Below are positions 6,913 to 16,268 of a stretch of 32,703 bases of DNA, in pieces. The notes under the pieces were generated by a model. It was not told the DNA's origin and searched no databases. It worked only from the letters and a program-made list of their open reading frames with translations. Origin of the DNA: Acidobacteriota bacterium (lineage in GTDB: Bacteria; Acidobacteriota; Blastocatellia; Pyrinomonadales; Pyrinomonadaceae); assembly GCA_021323895.1 (NCBI GenBank), contig JAJPKD010000271.1:1-32703 (forward strand), given 5' to 3'. The translations under genes were made by a program, and so were the position numbers. The stretch's first letter is position 1; the number at the start of each line of letters is the position of its first letter.

Positions 6913-9000
6913 TCAACGGCTAGTCTCGTAAGACCCTTCGCGACCAGTCGACGGTCGCTCGATTGGACGAACAGGCTTGGCAGAAGGCTTGGATGTCTGA
7001 GCCTGAACCGAATTCGTGAATGCCAACATTAGACCACTTACTAAAAGAATTCCGGCGGCCAACGCGACGCTCGCTTTGGTATCTCTTATGGCGCCTGCCG
7101 GCTCGAATTTCAGAAGCCGCAAGCTGTTTACGATGACGATAACGGTTACTCCCACGTCGGCAAAGATCGCCAGCGCCAGACTGCTCCAGCCACCCACAGC
7201 CAGGCCGATGAAAACAAGCTTTGTCAGAATCGCGATCGCGGTATTGATCTTGATGGTTGAGATGGTCTTGCGCCCCAGTCGCACAAGATAAGGCACCAGG
7301 CCGAGCCGGTCATTGAGGAGCGCGATCGAAGCGGACTCAATCGCGGTATCGCTTCCCGCCGCGCCCATGGCAATGCCAACGGAGGCGAGCGCCAACGCAG
7401 GCGCGTCGTTAACTCCGTCGCCAACCATAGCCACCGTTGAATATCTTTGGGTGAGATCGCGGATAGCTTCAGCCTTGTCCTCAGGTAACATCTCCGCGCG
7501 GACTTCGCGAATCCCAACAGCCCGGGCAACTTCCTCGGCGGACGCTTGGCTGTCGCCCGTCAACATCACTGTCTCGATCTTCAGACGACTAAGCTCGCTG
7601 ATTACTTCTTTGCTTTCTGTTTTGAGTTCGTCAGTGAGCGCGACGATTCCTTCGACGCCGTCATTGTTGCTGACGATGATCGAAGTCTTTCCTTCGCCCT
7701 GCAGTGCCTCGACTCTCGCGACGACTTCGGTTTGGACGTCGTGCTCTTCAGTTATGAAGGGAAGCTTCCCAATGCAGTGATGCGCGTCGTAACACACAAT
7801 GCAATCTGCTTTCGCGCCTTTACCGAGAATCGCTTGAAAGTTCTTGGCGGCGTGCAGATCGAGTTTTTCGCCGCGAGCCGCGGCGACGATTGCTTGCGCT
7901 AAGGGATGCTCCGAATAACTTTCGATTCCGGCGGCGCAAGCTAGCAGATGCTCACGCGTTGCTCCGCCGATTGGCAACACGTCGGTGACTTTGAGCTTGC
8001 CGTGCGTCAAAGTGCGGGTCTTATCCAAAGCCACGGCGGCCACTCGTCCGATAGCTTCGACATATTTTCCGCCCTTGATGAGCGCGCCGCGTGCCGAGGC
8101 GTTACCGATGGCCGCGTAGATCGATATCGGCGTGGAAATCACCAGCGCGCACGGGCAGGCGATCACCAATAGGGTCAGCGCCTCACGAAACCAGGTGTCA
8201 AAAGGTCGGCCAAAGAAGAGCACAGGAATCGCCACCAGGTGCAAAGCCAAAAACAATACCGTCGGCGTGTAATATGAAGAGAAGTTTTCGATGAACTTCT
8301 GCGTTTCAGCTTTGGACTTCGTCGCGGCAAAAGTGATGTCAATGATCTTGGCCAGGGTGGAGTCCTGAGCCTCTTTGGTGACGCGGGCTTCCAGATAGCC
8401 CTGCATGTTAAGCGTACCGGCAAAGAGCATGTCTCCCTCATGCTTGTCTTTAGGGAGCGGCTCACCCGTGATGGTTGATTCGTCAACCGAAGACGATCCA
8501 AAGACACCTTCGGAATCCATGGCGATCATTTCCGCAGGCTTAATGACGAGCGCATCGCCTACTCGGATTTGGGTGAGCGGGACTTCCTGCGTTTCATCGG
8601 CTGCGTTCTTAATCGTCGCGACCTTTGGGGTACGATCGACCAGCGCTTGTAACGCCGACTTGCTGGCCGCGATACCGTACTCTTCCAATCTTTCCGCCAG
8701 GGTGAATAAGACGATTACAACCGCCGCCTCTGGGTACTGGCGCGTGTAGAAAGCGCCAATCACGGCTACGATCATCAGCAGATTGATACTGCGGAAGTTC
8801 AACCGCGCGAGCGCGACGAGTCCATGCCAGATAGTTCGGTAGCCAATCGCCAAAATGATCACCGTGAAGAAGGGGACGGCGACCCTGGGTGTCATCTCCC
8901 AGCCCGCCAGCGAAAGAACTTCGAAGACGCTGACGACCGCGATGCTGAATATCAGCCATCTGAACTTCGTATCTCCGAATAGCGTCACTTTCTGGTTCAT
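6913..9000 (-). CDS. Zn/Cd-type P1B ATPase with an altered DKTGT motif
   Basis: The product is 695 aa without an N-terminal HMA domain. It has the P1B core: TGEP actuator loop, ACPCALV with the transport-site Cys282 and Cys284, the SEHPLA motif of the nucleotide domain, MLTGDS and GDGVNDAPAL. It would pump Zn2+, Cd2+ or Pb2+ out of the cytoplasm using ATP. The phosphorylation motif reads DKTRTLT at 326-332, with Arg329 in place of the nearly invariant Gly; Asp326 itself is kept. A one-base GGC to CGC change would explain it. The C-terminus has an extra membrane helix and a Pro/Arg-rich tail. It lies 40 nt upstream of the rhodanese gene. No clear Shine-Dalgarno precedes the ATG. Confidence 0.88.
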   Translation of the reverse strand: MNQKVTLFGDTKFRWLIFSIAVVSVFEVLSLAGWEMTPRVAVPFFTVIILAIGYRTIWHGLVALARLNFRSINLLMIVAVIGAFYTRQYPEAAVVIVLFTLAERLEEYGIAASKSALQALVDRTPKVATIKNAADETQEVPLTQIRVGDALVIKPAEMIAMDSEGVFGSSSVDESTITGEPLPKDKHEGDMLFAGTLNMQGYLEARVTKEAQDSTLAKIIDITFAATKSKAETQKFIENFSSYYTPTVLFLALHLVAIPVLFFGRPFDTWFREALTLLVIACPCALVISTPISIYAAIGNASARGALIKGGKYVEAIGRVAAVALDKTRTLTHGKLKVTDVLPIGGATREHLLACAAGIESYSEHPLAQAIVAAARGEKLDLHAAKNFQAILGKGAKADCIVCYDAHHCIGKLPFITEEHDVQTEVVARVEALQGEGKTSIIVSNNDGVEGIVALTDELKTESKEVISELSRLKIETVMLTGDSQASAEEVARAVGIREVRAEMLPEDKAEAIRDLTQRYSTVAMVGDGVNDAPALALASVGIAMGAAGSDTAIESASIALLNDRLGLVPYLVRLGRKTISTIKINTAIAILTKLVFIGLAVGGWSSLALAIFADVGVTVIVIVNSLRLLKFEPAGAIRDTKASVALAAGILLVSGLMLAFTNSVQAQTSKPSAKPVRPIERPSTGREGSYETSR

Positions 9001-9018
9001 CGTGGTATTGCGGTTTGC

Positions 9019-9732
9019 CTATTTGAACTGTCTGAGGATTACGATCTCAGCCCGCTGGCGCACCTCGTCCAAAAAGCCCGCCATCGAAGCTTCGATCTTC
9101 TCTTCCGTCAGAGTCTTTTCTATTTCCGCGCGGGCCTGTTCCAGCCGCGGCACAATGGCACCGGGCGCACGCGCCCGAAAGTGTCGCAAGTAGGTTTCGT
9201 TATAATAATTTTCAATCTCTTTCGGGGTGACAACAACAAAAGAGCGAAAGCGAAAGTCCAGGTACTTGTCGATATCGACTCGTTCGTGGACGATTTCTCG
9301 CAGGCGCTCGGAATTAAGCCCGACGCGGATCATTCGTTGCCTGAACTCATCCTGCGAAGAAAAATGGCGCACTAATTCGCTTAGCTCTGCCTCTACCTCT
9401 TTGTCGTCCCCATGAAGGTGGGGAAGTTTGTCGGCTTCTTGCAGGATCAGCCGCTGATCTATAAGGAGGGATAGCGCGCGTTTTAGATCGTCCACCTTAA
9501 TCGGCTCGATTGGCGTGTTAGGTTGTAAAGCCATCTGCCAAACCACGTCCGAATAGGTGATCAGCTGCTCGTTCACCGTAGCGACCATATAGTCAACGAC
9601 CACTGTGTTGCTTTCGCGCGAAGCGGCTTGGCCTGCACTACTGGGCGCCGCTAGCAGGCTGAAACAAACGCTAAGCACACCGACGATGAACGTACGAATA
9701 GAAAAGGCTTTATCGATCAATCCAGTATTCAC
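9019..9732 (-). CDS. SurA N-domain-like exported protein lacking a PPIase domain
   Basis: The product is 237 aa. A signal peptide (hydrophobic FIVGVLSVCFSLLAA, cleavage near SSA-GQ) is followed by a SurA_N-like chaperone domain: VVVDYMVATVNEQLITYSDV, LLIDQRLILQEADKLP, then helices including RLREIVHERVDIDKYLDFRF. The C-terminal helix (ARAEIEKTLTEEKIEASMAG) completes that fold. No parvulin domain is present, and the length is about half that of SurA. It probably assists outer-membrane or periplasmic subunits. Its place between the PII-like gene and the P-type ATPase suggests it serves the efflux machinery, which is inference. The start is GTG at 9732, 6 nt after the PII-like stop. Confidence 0.8.
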   Translation of the reverse strand: MNTGLIDKAFSIRTFIVGVLSVCFSLLAAPSSAGQAASRESNTVVVDYMVATVNEQLITYSDVVWQMALQPNTPIEPIKVDDLKRALSLLIDQRLILQEADKLPHLHGDDKEVEAELSELVRHFSSQDEFRQRMIRVGLNSERLREIVHERVDIDKYLDFRFRSFVVVTPKEIENYYNETYLRHFRARAPGAIVPRLEQARAEIEKTLTEEKIEASMAGFLDEVRQRAEIVILRQFK

Positions 9733-9738
9733 GCTCGG

Positions 9739-10074
9739 TTACAGCGCCTCCTCCTGCGTTTCTCCGGTTTGAATGCGAACTGCCTCCTCGATGGCGGAAA
9801 CAAAAACCTTCCCGTCGCCGTGATTGCCGGTGTGGGCCGTCGCGGCGATGGTGCGCACGATTGCTTCCACCATTTCATCAGCAGTAACAATTTCCAGGCG
9901 CACTTTTTCATGAAATTCGTTCAGGTGCATGCTGTGCTCTTCGTGCGCGCTTTGGCGTCTTCCGAACCCACGCACGTCACTCAAGGTCATCCCCGGAAAC
10001 CCGTCGATTGTTTCCAGCGCGCTGACAACCTTGTTCACCATGAAAGGCTGCACCATCGCGATAATGATCTTCAT
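9739..10074 (-). CDS. PII-like signalling protein linked to metal efflux
   Basis: The product is 111 aa, full PII length. It begins MKIIIAMVQPFMVNKVVSAL and keeps the C-terminal signature TGNHGDGKVFV. The T-loop lacks the usual uridylylation Tyr context and is instead His/Glu-rich (SAHEEHSMHLNEFHEKV). This resembles the PII-NG group, whose genes adjoin heavy-metal RND pumps. It may bind metal or a nucleotide and modulate the pump; that is inference. An AAGGAG precedes the ATG. The start lies 12 nt after the stop of the CzcA gene. Confidence 0.85.
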   Translation of the reverse strand: MKIIIAMVQPFMVNKVVSALETIDGFPGMTLSDVRGFGRRQSAHEEHSMHLNEFHEKVRLEIVTADEMVEAIVRTIAATAHTGNHGDGKVFVSAIEEAVRIQTGETQEEAL

Positions 10075-10086
10075 TGAATTAGCTCC

Positions 10087-13000
10087 TTAATATTCGACCC
10101 GCTCTCGCTCAAACCAGCGATAAAGCATGGGCAGCACGAGCAGCTTCAGGACGGTTGAAACAAGTAAACCGCCAATCACCACCGTCGCCAATGGACGTTG
10201 CACTTCCGCGCCGGCTGACGTTGCGATGGCCATGGGCACAAATCCGAGACTTGCGACCAGCGCGGTCATAAGGATCGGACGCAGCCGGGCGTCGGCTCCT
10301 TCTCTAACAGCTTCATCCAGCGATTTCCCTTCGTCGCGCAGCTTGTTGACGTAGCTGACCATGACGATACCGTCGAGCACCGCGACGCCGAATAAGGCAA
10401 TGAAGCCGACACCCGCGGAAATGGAAAACGGTAAGCCGCGCACAAATAAGGCGAAGACGCCACCAACTATTGCCATGGGAATGCTTGTGTAGATCAGTAT
10501 CGCCTGCTTGATTGAATTAAATGTCGTGAACAGCAGCATAAAGATGAGGAAGAGCGCCAGCGGCACCACGATCATGAGTCGCGCCGTGGCGCGCTGCAGG
10601 TTCTCGAATTGGCCACCCCAGGTCAGGTAATAACCGGAAGGAGTCTGCACTTGCTTATCGATCGCTTTCTTTGCTTCTTCCACGAAGCTCTTGGTGTCCC
10701 GGCCGCGCACGTTGAGTTCCACTCCGATACGGCGGCGGGTATCCTCTCGTGAAATTTGTGCAGGGCCTTCAACGATCTTTATGTCCGCGAGTTGCGACAG
10801 GGGCACGCGGGCGCCGCTCGGGGCCGGAACCAGCAAGTTCTTAATCGTCTCGACGTCTTTGCTGGTTGCCTCGGCTAGTCGAACCACCAGGTTGAATCTC
10901 TGCTCTCCCTCGTAAACCAGGCCCGCTGATTTGCCCGCCACGATTGATTCAACCACATCGTTGACATCCGAGACATTAATGCCGTAACGCGCGATCGCCG
11001 CGCGGTCCGGTTTGATCTGAAGTTGCGGTAAGCCCGTCACCTGTTCGACCTTGACGTCTTCCGCGCCTCGAACCCTTGAAACTACACCAGCGATCTGATC
11101 GGCAGTCTTCTTAAGTTGATCAAGATCATCTCCAAACAACTTGATCGCCACATCTGAACGCACCCCGGAGATAAGTTCCGAGACGCGCAGTTCAATAGGC
11201 TGCGAGAAACTGAAGTTTGCTTCCGGCATCCCGTTCTCCAACGCCTGCGACATCTTTTCGACCAGTTCTTCGCGGGTACGCGCGCTCGTCCATTGCTCAT
11301 GGGGCTTCAACTCGACGTACACGTCGCTCAGATCGACGCCCATCGGATCAGTCGCTACTTCCGCGCGCCCGGTCTTAGAGATGACCTTCGTGACTTCGGG
11401 AAACTTTCTGAGTATTGCTTCTACGGCTGTCGCTGTTTCTATCGAGCGACTGAGAGATACGCTTGGCAGCCGTTGAATCTGAATTGCCAGCGAGCCTTCT
11501 TCCAGGCGGGGAATAAACTCCGCACCCAGGAACGGGAACAGCGCAAAGCTGACGAGCACAAGCGCCGTAGTCGCCGCGAGCGTTTTGGTGCGATGGGTGA
11601 GAACAAATTCCAACGCCGGCTTGTACCAGCGCTTCGAGTAACGAATAAAAATGCTCTCCGTTTCGGCGACTTTTCCCTTCAGAATGAAAGTCATCGCTGC
11701 CGGGACGTAGGTAAGCGAAAGAATCAAGGCACCGATGAGCGCGAACACGACGGTTAAGGCCATCGGCTTGAACATCTTGCCTTCAATGCCACTGAGGCTG
11801 AGGATCGGCAGATAAACGATGGTGATGATTGCCACGGCAAATACGACGGGACGGCCAACTTCCAAACAGGCTTCGAGGATGGTGCGTTCGGGCGGTTCGT
11901 GTGAACCGGCGTGTTGAGCTTCCGCCCGTCGGCGCACGGCGTTTTCCACCACGATCACCGCGCCGTCAACGATCAAGCCGAAGTCCAGTGAACCGAGGCT
12001 CATCAGGTTGCCGGACACATTGAAGATGCGCATCAGAATTGCCGCGAACAGCATCGAGAGCGGAATGACGGTGGCCACCAGTAAGGCACCGCGCCAATTC
12101 CCTAGCAGGATGATGAGCACGATTATTACCAGCACCGCGCCTTCGATGAGATTTTTGGCGACGGTGTGAATAGTGCGATTCACAAGTTCGGTGCGGTCAT
12201 AGAAAGGAACCAACTGCACGCCCTTAGGTAGAGTCTTGCGCACCGCTTCGACTCGTTCTTTTACTCGGTCGACGACTGCGCGAGAGTTCTCGCCTTTGAG
12301 CATCATGGCGATGCCCGCCACAATCTCACCTTTGCCATCGGCCGTTACCGCACCTTGCCGGACGGTCGCTCCAGTCACCACTTCGCCGAGATCGCGGACG
12401 AAGATCGGCACACCTTCCTTGCCTGCCTTAACGATGATGTTGGCGATGTCGTCGGCTTTCTCGGCGAGACCGATGCCTCTCAGCAGATACTGCTCGGGGC
12501 CATGTTCGATATAAGCGCCGCCGACATTCGCGTTGTTGCGCCCAACCGCTTCGAGGACATCTCGAAGCGTCAGACCGAACGATTGCAGCTTGGCGGGATC
12601 GAGGCGCACCTGGTATTGCTTTTCCAGTCCGCCAAAACTGTTAACTTCGACCACGCCGGGAACACCCAGCAACTGTCGCCGCACGCTCCAATCCTGAATC
12701 GTACGCAGGGCCGTCGCGTCATAACCGCTTCCAGCAGCGCCAACGAGCTGGTACTGGTAGATCTCGCCGAGGCCGGTAGAGATCGGTCCCATCTCCGGCG
12801 CGCCGATGTTTTCAGGAATCTGATCGCGCGCTTCACCGAGACGTTCCAGCACCAGTTGGCGCGCGAAATAAATGTCCGTCGAATCATCGAAGACAACGGT
12901 AACCGCCGAAAGACCAAAGCGAGAGATTGAACGAATCTCGGTTAGTCCCGGCAATCCCGACATCGCCACTTCCACTGGAAACGTAATCTGCCGCTCAATC

Positions 13001-13179
13001 TCGAGTGGTGCGAGACTCGGAGCAGCAGTCAATACCTGAACTTGAACGTTGGTAACGTCGGGTACGGCATCGATTGGAAGTTGTTGCAGACTGTAGAGTC
13101 CCGCGCCAATCAGAATCGCGACCATCAAAAGGATCAAAACCCGCTGCGAGACAGCAAACCCAATGATTCCATCAATCAC
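10087..13179 (-). CDS. czcA: Heavy-metal efflux RND inner-membrane transporter, CzcA-like
   Basis: The product is 1030 aa, normal HME-RND length. The N-terminus (RVLILLMVAILIGAGLYSLQ) is a membrane helix, and 12 helices with two large periplasmic loops follow. The TM4 motif DFGLIVDGAVIVVEN carries the Asp-Asp-Glu proton-relay set typical of the CzcA (Zn/Co/Cd) type; CusA-type (Cu/Ag) pumps lack the first Asp. The family drives metal out of the periplasm or cytoplasm through a tripartite complex using proton influx. The start is GTG at 13179. It forms an operon with the MFP and OMF genes upstream (gaps of 35 and 18 nt). The identification is firm; the substrate is inferred. Confidence 0.93.
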   Translation of the reverse strand: MIDGIIGFAVSQRVLILLMVAILIGAGLYSLQQLPIDAVPDVTNVQVQVLTAAPSLAPLEIERQITFPVEVAMSGLPGLTEIRSISRFGLSAVTVVFDDSTDIYFARQLVLERLGEARDQIPENIGAPEMGPISTGLGEIYQYQLVGAAGSGYDATALRTIQDWSVRRQLLGVPGVVEVNSFGGLEKQYQVRLDPAKLQSFGLTLRDVLEAVGRNNANVGGAYIEHGPEQYLLRGIGLAEKADDIANIIVKAGKEGVPIFVRDLGEVVTGATVRQGAVTADGKGEIVAGIAMMLKGENSRAVVDRVKERVEAVRKTLPKGVQLVPFYDRTELVNRTIHTVAKNLIEGAVLVIIVLIILLGNWRGALLVATVIPLSMLFAAILMRIFNVSGNLMSLGSLDFGLIVDGAVIVVENAVRRRAEAQHAGSHEPPERTILEACLEVGRPVVFAVAIITIVYLPILSLSGIEGKMFKPMALTVVFALIGALILSLTYVPAAMTFILKGKVAETESIFIRYSKRWYKPALEFVLTHRTKTLAATTALVLVSFALFPFLGAEFIPRLEEGSLAIQIQRLPSVSLSRSIETATAVEAILRKFPEVTKVISKTGRAEVATDPMGVDLSDVYVELKPHEQWTSARTREELVEKMSQALENGMPEANFSFSQPIELRVSELISGVRSDVAIKLFGDDLDQLKKTADQIAGVVSRVRGAEDVKVEQVTGLPQLQIKPDRAAIARYGINVSDVNDVVESIVAGKSAGLVYEGEQRFNLVVRLAEATSKDVETIKNLLVPAPSGARVPLSQLADIKIVEGPAQISREDTRRRIGVELNVRGRDTKSFVEEAKKAIDKQVQTPSGYYLTWGGQFENLQRATARLMIVVPLALFLIFMLLFTTFNSIKQAILIYTSIPMAIVGGVFALFVRGLPFSISAGVGFIALFGVAVLDGIVMVSYVNKLRDEGKSLDEAVREGADARLRPILMTALVASLGFVPMAIATSAGAEVQRPLATVVIGGLLVSTVLKLLVLPMLYRWFERERVEY

Positions 13180-13214
13180 GTTAGAGGTATCCCTTCACTG
13201 AGCTAGACAAAACG

Positions 13215-14687
13215 TTAGTCGCCCTCACCCAAACTGCCCTTCATCAATTGCGTCTTCAGTGCGAAGCTGCCTTTGGTAACTACTTTGTCACCCAGCTTCA
13301 GGCCGCTGATCACCCGGTGGTAGTTGTCCTGCTCGCCGCCAAGCTCGACATTGCGGGCCTCAAACACACCCGGCTCGTTTTCCTTCGGAACGAATACGAC
13401 GCTGCGATCGCCGATGCGTTGCACTGCTTCCGACGGAACCACTAGGTCCTCACCAGCGCCGCTGCCGCTTGCGGTCTCGAATCCCACCTCAACGAACATC
13501 CCCGCTTTGAGCCGTTCGCCGGGGTTGCTTAGCTCGACCCGCACGCGCGCGGTTCGAGTTTCTTCGCTTAGGCGAGGGTCGATGTAGTTAACCCGTCCGG
13601 CAATACCGTTTGGCCCCAGGGCTGCCGAACGGATTTCTGCCGGCGTGCCGTTGTGAATGCTTCCCACCTGAGATTCGGGCACGTTCGCAATCACCCAAAC
13701 GGTGGAGAGGTTCCCGATAGTGAAGAGCGTCTTTCCAGCCTCGACACCCGCGCCCGCGTTGACGTTTCGTTCCATGACCGTACCTGACACGGGTGAACGC
13801 ACCGGAATAAATGAAATGTTCTCTTTGTGGTAATCCTTCGCCGCTTCGTTCACGGTCACACCGAGCGCGGATAAACTCGTTCGTAAATGCTCGACTTCGG
13901 TGCTGCTGGTTTCCACCTCAGTCTGTGCTTCCTGCACTTCGCGATTGAGAGAGATGTTGCTTTGAAACTCGTATTCAGCCTTCGCCGTCGTATAAGCCGT
14001 CTCGGCCGTTACCAGATCTTTGCCAGCGCCGACGCCCAACTCGATTAGTCGGCGAGTGCGCTTCAAAGTGGCTTCGGCTTCATCCAATTTAGCTTTTGCC
14101 GAGAGCACGCCGGCGCGATTCTCAGCCCGCTGCACCCGTTGCAGATTCCGGCGTGCTGCTTGCTCGCGGGTCATTGCTTCGCGCAGTTTGCCGTGCATCT
14201 CCGCCACCTCGGGACTGGCGATTATTGCGAGCACCGAACCGGCGCCGACCCGGTCGCCAAGTGATACATTGACGCGCTCGATGCGGCCAGAGACCAATGG
14301 CGTGACCTGCTGGGTCTGCTGCTGGTTGGCTTCAACTGTTCCTGTCACTTTCAAAAGCGAGACCGCGGGGCGTTGGGTTATCCCCTGAATCTCGATCCCA
14401 GCCGCCGAAACCGCCTCTGGAGAAAGTTTCACCTCGCTGGGAGCAGCGCTTTCGCCCTTGGTTTCGACTGTAGCTCCTTCCTTCTTCGGCTCGGCCCGCC
14501 CCCGGCGCATGTAAAGCACCGCGACGACGGCGACTATGGCTACGAGCGCCACCACCGCGACGATGACGATCGTTTGCCGAGATGAGAAACGCGAGCGACT
14601 TACCGTCGTAAACTTTGGGCCCGCCGCTTCACCGTCGGTGGAGTCGCTGTCACTATCAATATGTTCCTGGGTTAATTGATCACTCAT
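13215..14687 (-). CDS. czcB: Membrane fusion protein of the efflux pump, CzcB-like
   Basis: The product is 490 aa. The cytoplasmic N-terminus is unusually long and acidic, followed by one membrane helix (IVIVAVVALVAIVAVVAVLY). Lipoyl-like half-motifs flank a long helical hairpin at about residues 160-270, with many Ala/Glu/Arg heptads. A beta-barrel domain includes VRSPVSGTVMERNVNAGAGV and the C-terminal domain reads DRSVVFVPKENEPGVF. MFPs bridge the RND pump and the outer-membrane channel. A GAGGA precedes the ATG. No His-rich metal-binding N-terminus or CusB-type Met cluster is seen, in line with a Zn/Co/Cd rather than Cu pump. Confidence 0.9.
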   Translation of the reverse strand: MSDQLTQEHIDSDSDSTDGEAAGPKFTTVSRSRFSSRQTIVIVAVVALVAIVAVVAVLYMRRGRAEPKKEGATVETKGESAAPSEVKLSPEAVSAAGIEIQGITQRPAVSLLKVTGTVEANQQQTQQVTPLVSGRIERVNVSLGDRVGAGSVLAIIASPEVAEMHGKLREAMTREQAARRNLQRVQRAENRAGVLSAKAKLDEAEATLKRTRRLIELGVGAGKDLVTAETAYTTAKAEYEFQSNISLNREVQEAQTEVETSSTEVEHLRTSLSALGVTVNEAAKDYHKENISFIPVRSPVSGTVMERNVNAGAGVEAGKTLFTIGNLSTVWVIANVPESQVGSIHNGTPAEIRSAALGPNGIAGRVNYIDPRLSEETRTARVRVELSNPGERLKAGMFVEVGFETASGSGAGEDLVVPSEAVQRIGDRSVVFVPKENEPGVFEARNVELGGEQDNYHRVISGLKLGDKVVTKGSFALKTQLMKGSLGEGD

Positions 14688-14705
14688 TTGTCTGGTTCCT
14701 CACTC

Positions 14706-16124
14706 TCATTTAATGGGCGTCCCCATGGCTGCTGCTAGATCGGCCAACGCGCGGTACTGTTCACTCAAGGCCTCGGTAAACTCGCGCTGCGAGTCCACGA
14801 GCCGCCGTTGCTCTGTAAGCAAGTCGGTAATTTTGAACTCGCCAATCTGATAGGCTGCGCGGATAGCTCGAATGTTCTCGTTTGACCGGGTGATGACACC
14901 CTGGTCGTAGGTGGCGATTGCGGCGCGCGCGGCTTCATATCGTGCAAAGGCGCTCTGCACTTCTGTGCGCACCACGTGTTCAAGAAATTCGCGTCGCCGT
15001 TTCGCTTGATCGATCGCTAACGCGGCTTCGGTTTTCGTTCCCTGATTTCGATTGAAAACCGGAATGCCCACTGAGACACCAAACGAAAGTAATTTGTCCC
15101 GATCAGTGAGGACTCCAACCGGCGTATCGTCAAAGGCGGACCGACTGACTGTGTATTTACTGAAAGGCGTTATATCGGGGACGCCTTCGGCGCGCGCCAA
15201 GCGCAGTCCCGCCTGAGCAACTTCTTCGGTCAATCGCGCCAGACGAAGGTCCGGGCGGGTGCGCAGGGCAATCTCAACTGCGGACTCTACTGAAGACGGC
15301 GGCGACGGCAGCGGCGGCGCATTCAAATCTTCGTTCAAACGCAGTAACTCATCGACTGGCGTTCCTGTCAGACTCTTAAGCCGCAGAATTGCTGCCTGTA
15401 ATTTCCCTTCGACCAGCGCGCGACGGGAACGCAAGCGGTCCACCTCCACGCGCAAGAGATTCAACTCGAGTGGTGCCGACTCGCCCTCGTTGACGCGCGC
15501 CTGCACAAAGCGGGTCGTCTGCACATCGATCTCGTTAAGGTTTTGGGTGATTTCCAGTTCTCGTAGTGAGGCCAAGGCTTCCGCGTACGTCGCCCGAACG
15601 TCATTTGCCAGCCGACGTTCGCGATCGGCTATCTCAGCTTCGGCAGCCTCGAATTCGGCCTGCGCGAGTTCGCTGCGACGTCGTCGCTTGCCACCCATTT
15701 CCAGCGGTACTGCCACGCCGATACTCGTCTCGACTTCGCCTGCCGAACCCGTGAAGCGTCCAGTTGTCTGCTCAAAGTCAATCGTCGGGTTTGGTCTCAG
15801 CCCCGCTTGCCGCAAACGAGCGCGTGCTCGTTCAATGTCGAGCCGCGCGGCCGTTAACTCACCATTGGTCGTCAGTGCCCGGCGTACCAGGTCGATGGAT
15901 GATGTGCCTTGCAGTGGGTCGAAATAGCGACTCACGATCGTGCTCGGGAAACTGTTGGCGAGTGACTTACCCGTATTGAGATCTGCTGCGGGTGTATCGG
16001 CGATCTTAAGTTCGCTAGTCACGACCGGTTGTTGGGATAAAGCCGAACTGCTAAACATCAAGACAGAGAGAATCAGCGCCCAGCCTTGAACAAAGCGAGC
16101 CGACCCTCGGCGGTAAAACGACAT
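14706..16124 (-). CDS. czcC: Outer-membrane efflux channel, CzcC/TolC-like
   Basis: The product is 472 aa from the ATG at 16124. This start follows an AAGGAA by 8 nt; a TTG at 16157 would be the longer alternative. A signal peptide (ARFVQGWALILSVLMFSSSA, then LSQQP) is followed by two repeated OEP domains. These are marked by SIDLVRRALTTNGELTAARL, LRQAGLRPNPTIDFEQTTGR, VESAVEIALRTRPDLRLARL and GVSVGIPVFNRNQGTKTEAA. The family forms a trimeric outer-membrane duct for the RND pump. It is the first gene of the czcCBA set; about 140 nt separate it from the Cys-rich ORF upstream. Confidence 0.92.
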   Translation of the reverse strand: MSFYRRGSARFVQGWALILSVLMFSSSALSQQPVVTSELKIADTPAADLNTGKSLANSFPSTIVSRYFDPLQGTSSIDLVRRALTTNGELTAARLDIERARARLRQAGLRPNPTIDFEQTTGRFTGSAGEVETSIGVAVPLEMGGKRRRRSELAQAEFEAAEAEIADRERRLANDVRATYAEALASLRELEITQNLNEIDVQTTRFVQARVNEGESAPLELNLLRVEVDRLRSRRALVEGKLQAAILRLKSLTGTPVDELLRLNEDLNAPPLPSPPSSVESAVEIALRTRPDLRLARLTEEVAQAGLRLARAEGVPDITPFSKYTVSRSAFDDTPVGVLTDRDKLLSFGVSVGIPVFNRNQGTKTEAALAIDQAKRRREFLEHVVRTEVQSAFARYEAARAAIATYDQGVITRSNENIRAIRAAYQIGEFKITDLLTEQRRLVDSQREFTEALSEQYRALADLAAAMGTPIK

Positions 16125-16268
16125 AGTCACGTTCCTTTTTTCGAACCCTCGCTGCAACGCTGTCGCGAAGAGAGACGGGCTGCATGATTGTTCCTGGGAT
16201 GGGTTAATGGTTGCGAAGCACCATTGAACCCAAAGCGACGCGGAATGGCGTCTACGAAGGCTTAGGAA

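Noticed and set aside
9769-10077. Long plus-strand ORFs over the PII, CzcA and CzcB genes
   Set aside because: These are antisense shadows of clear minus-strand genes with strong family motifs.
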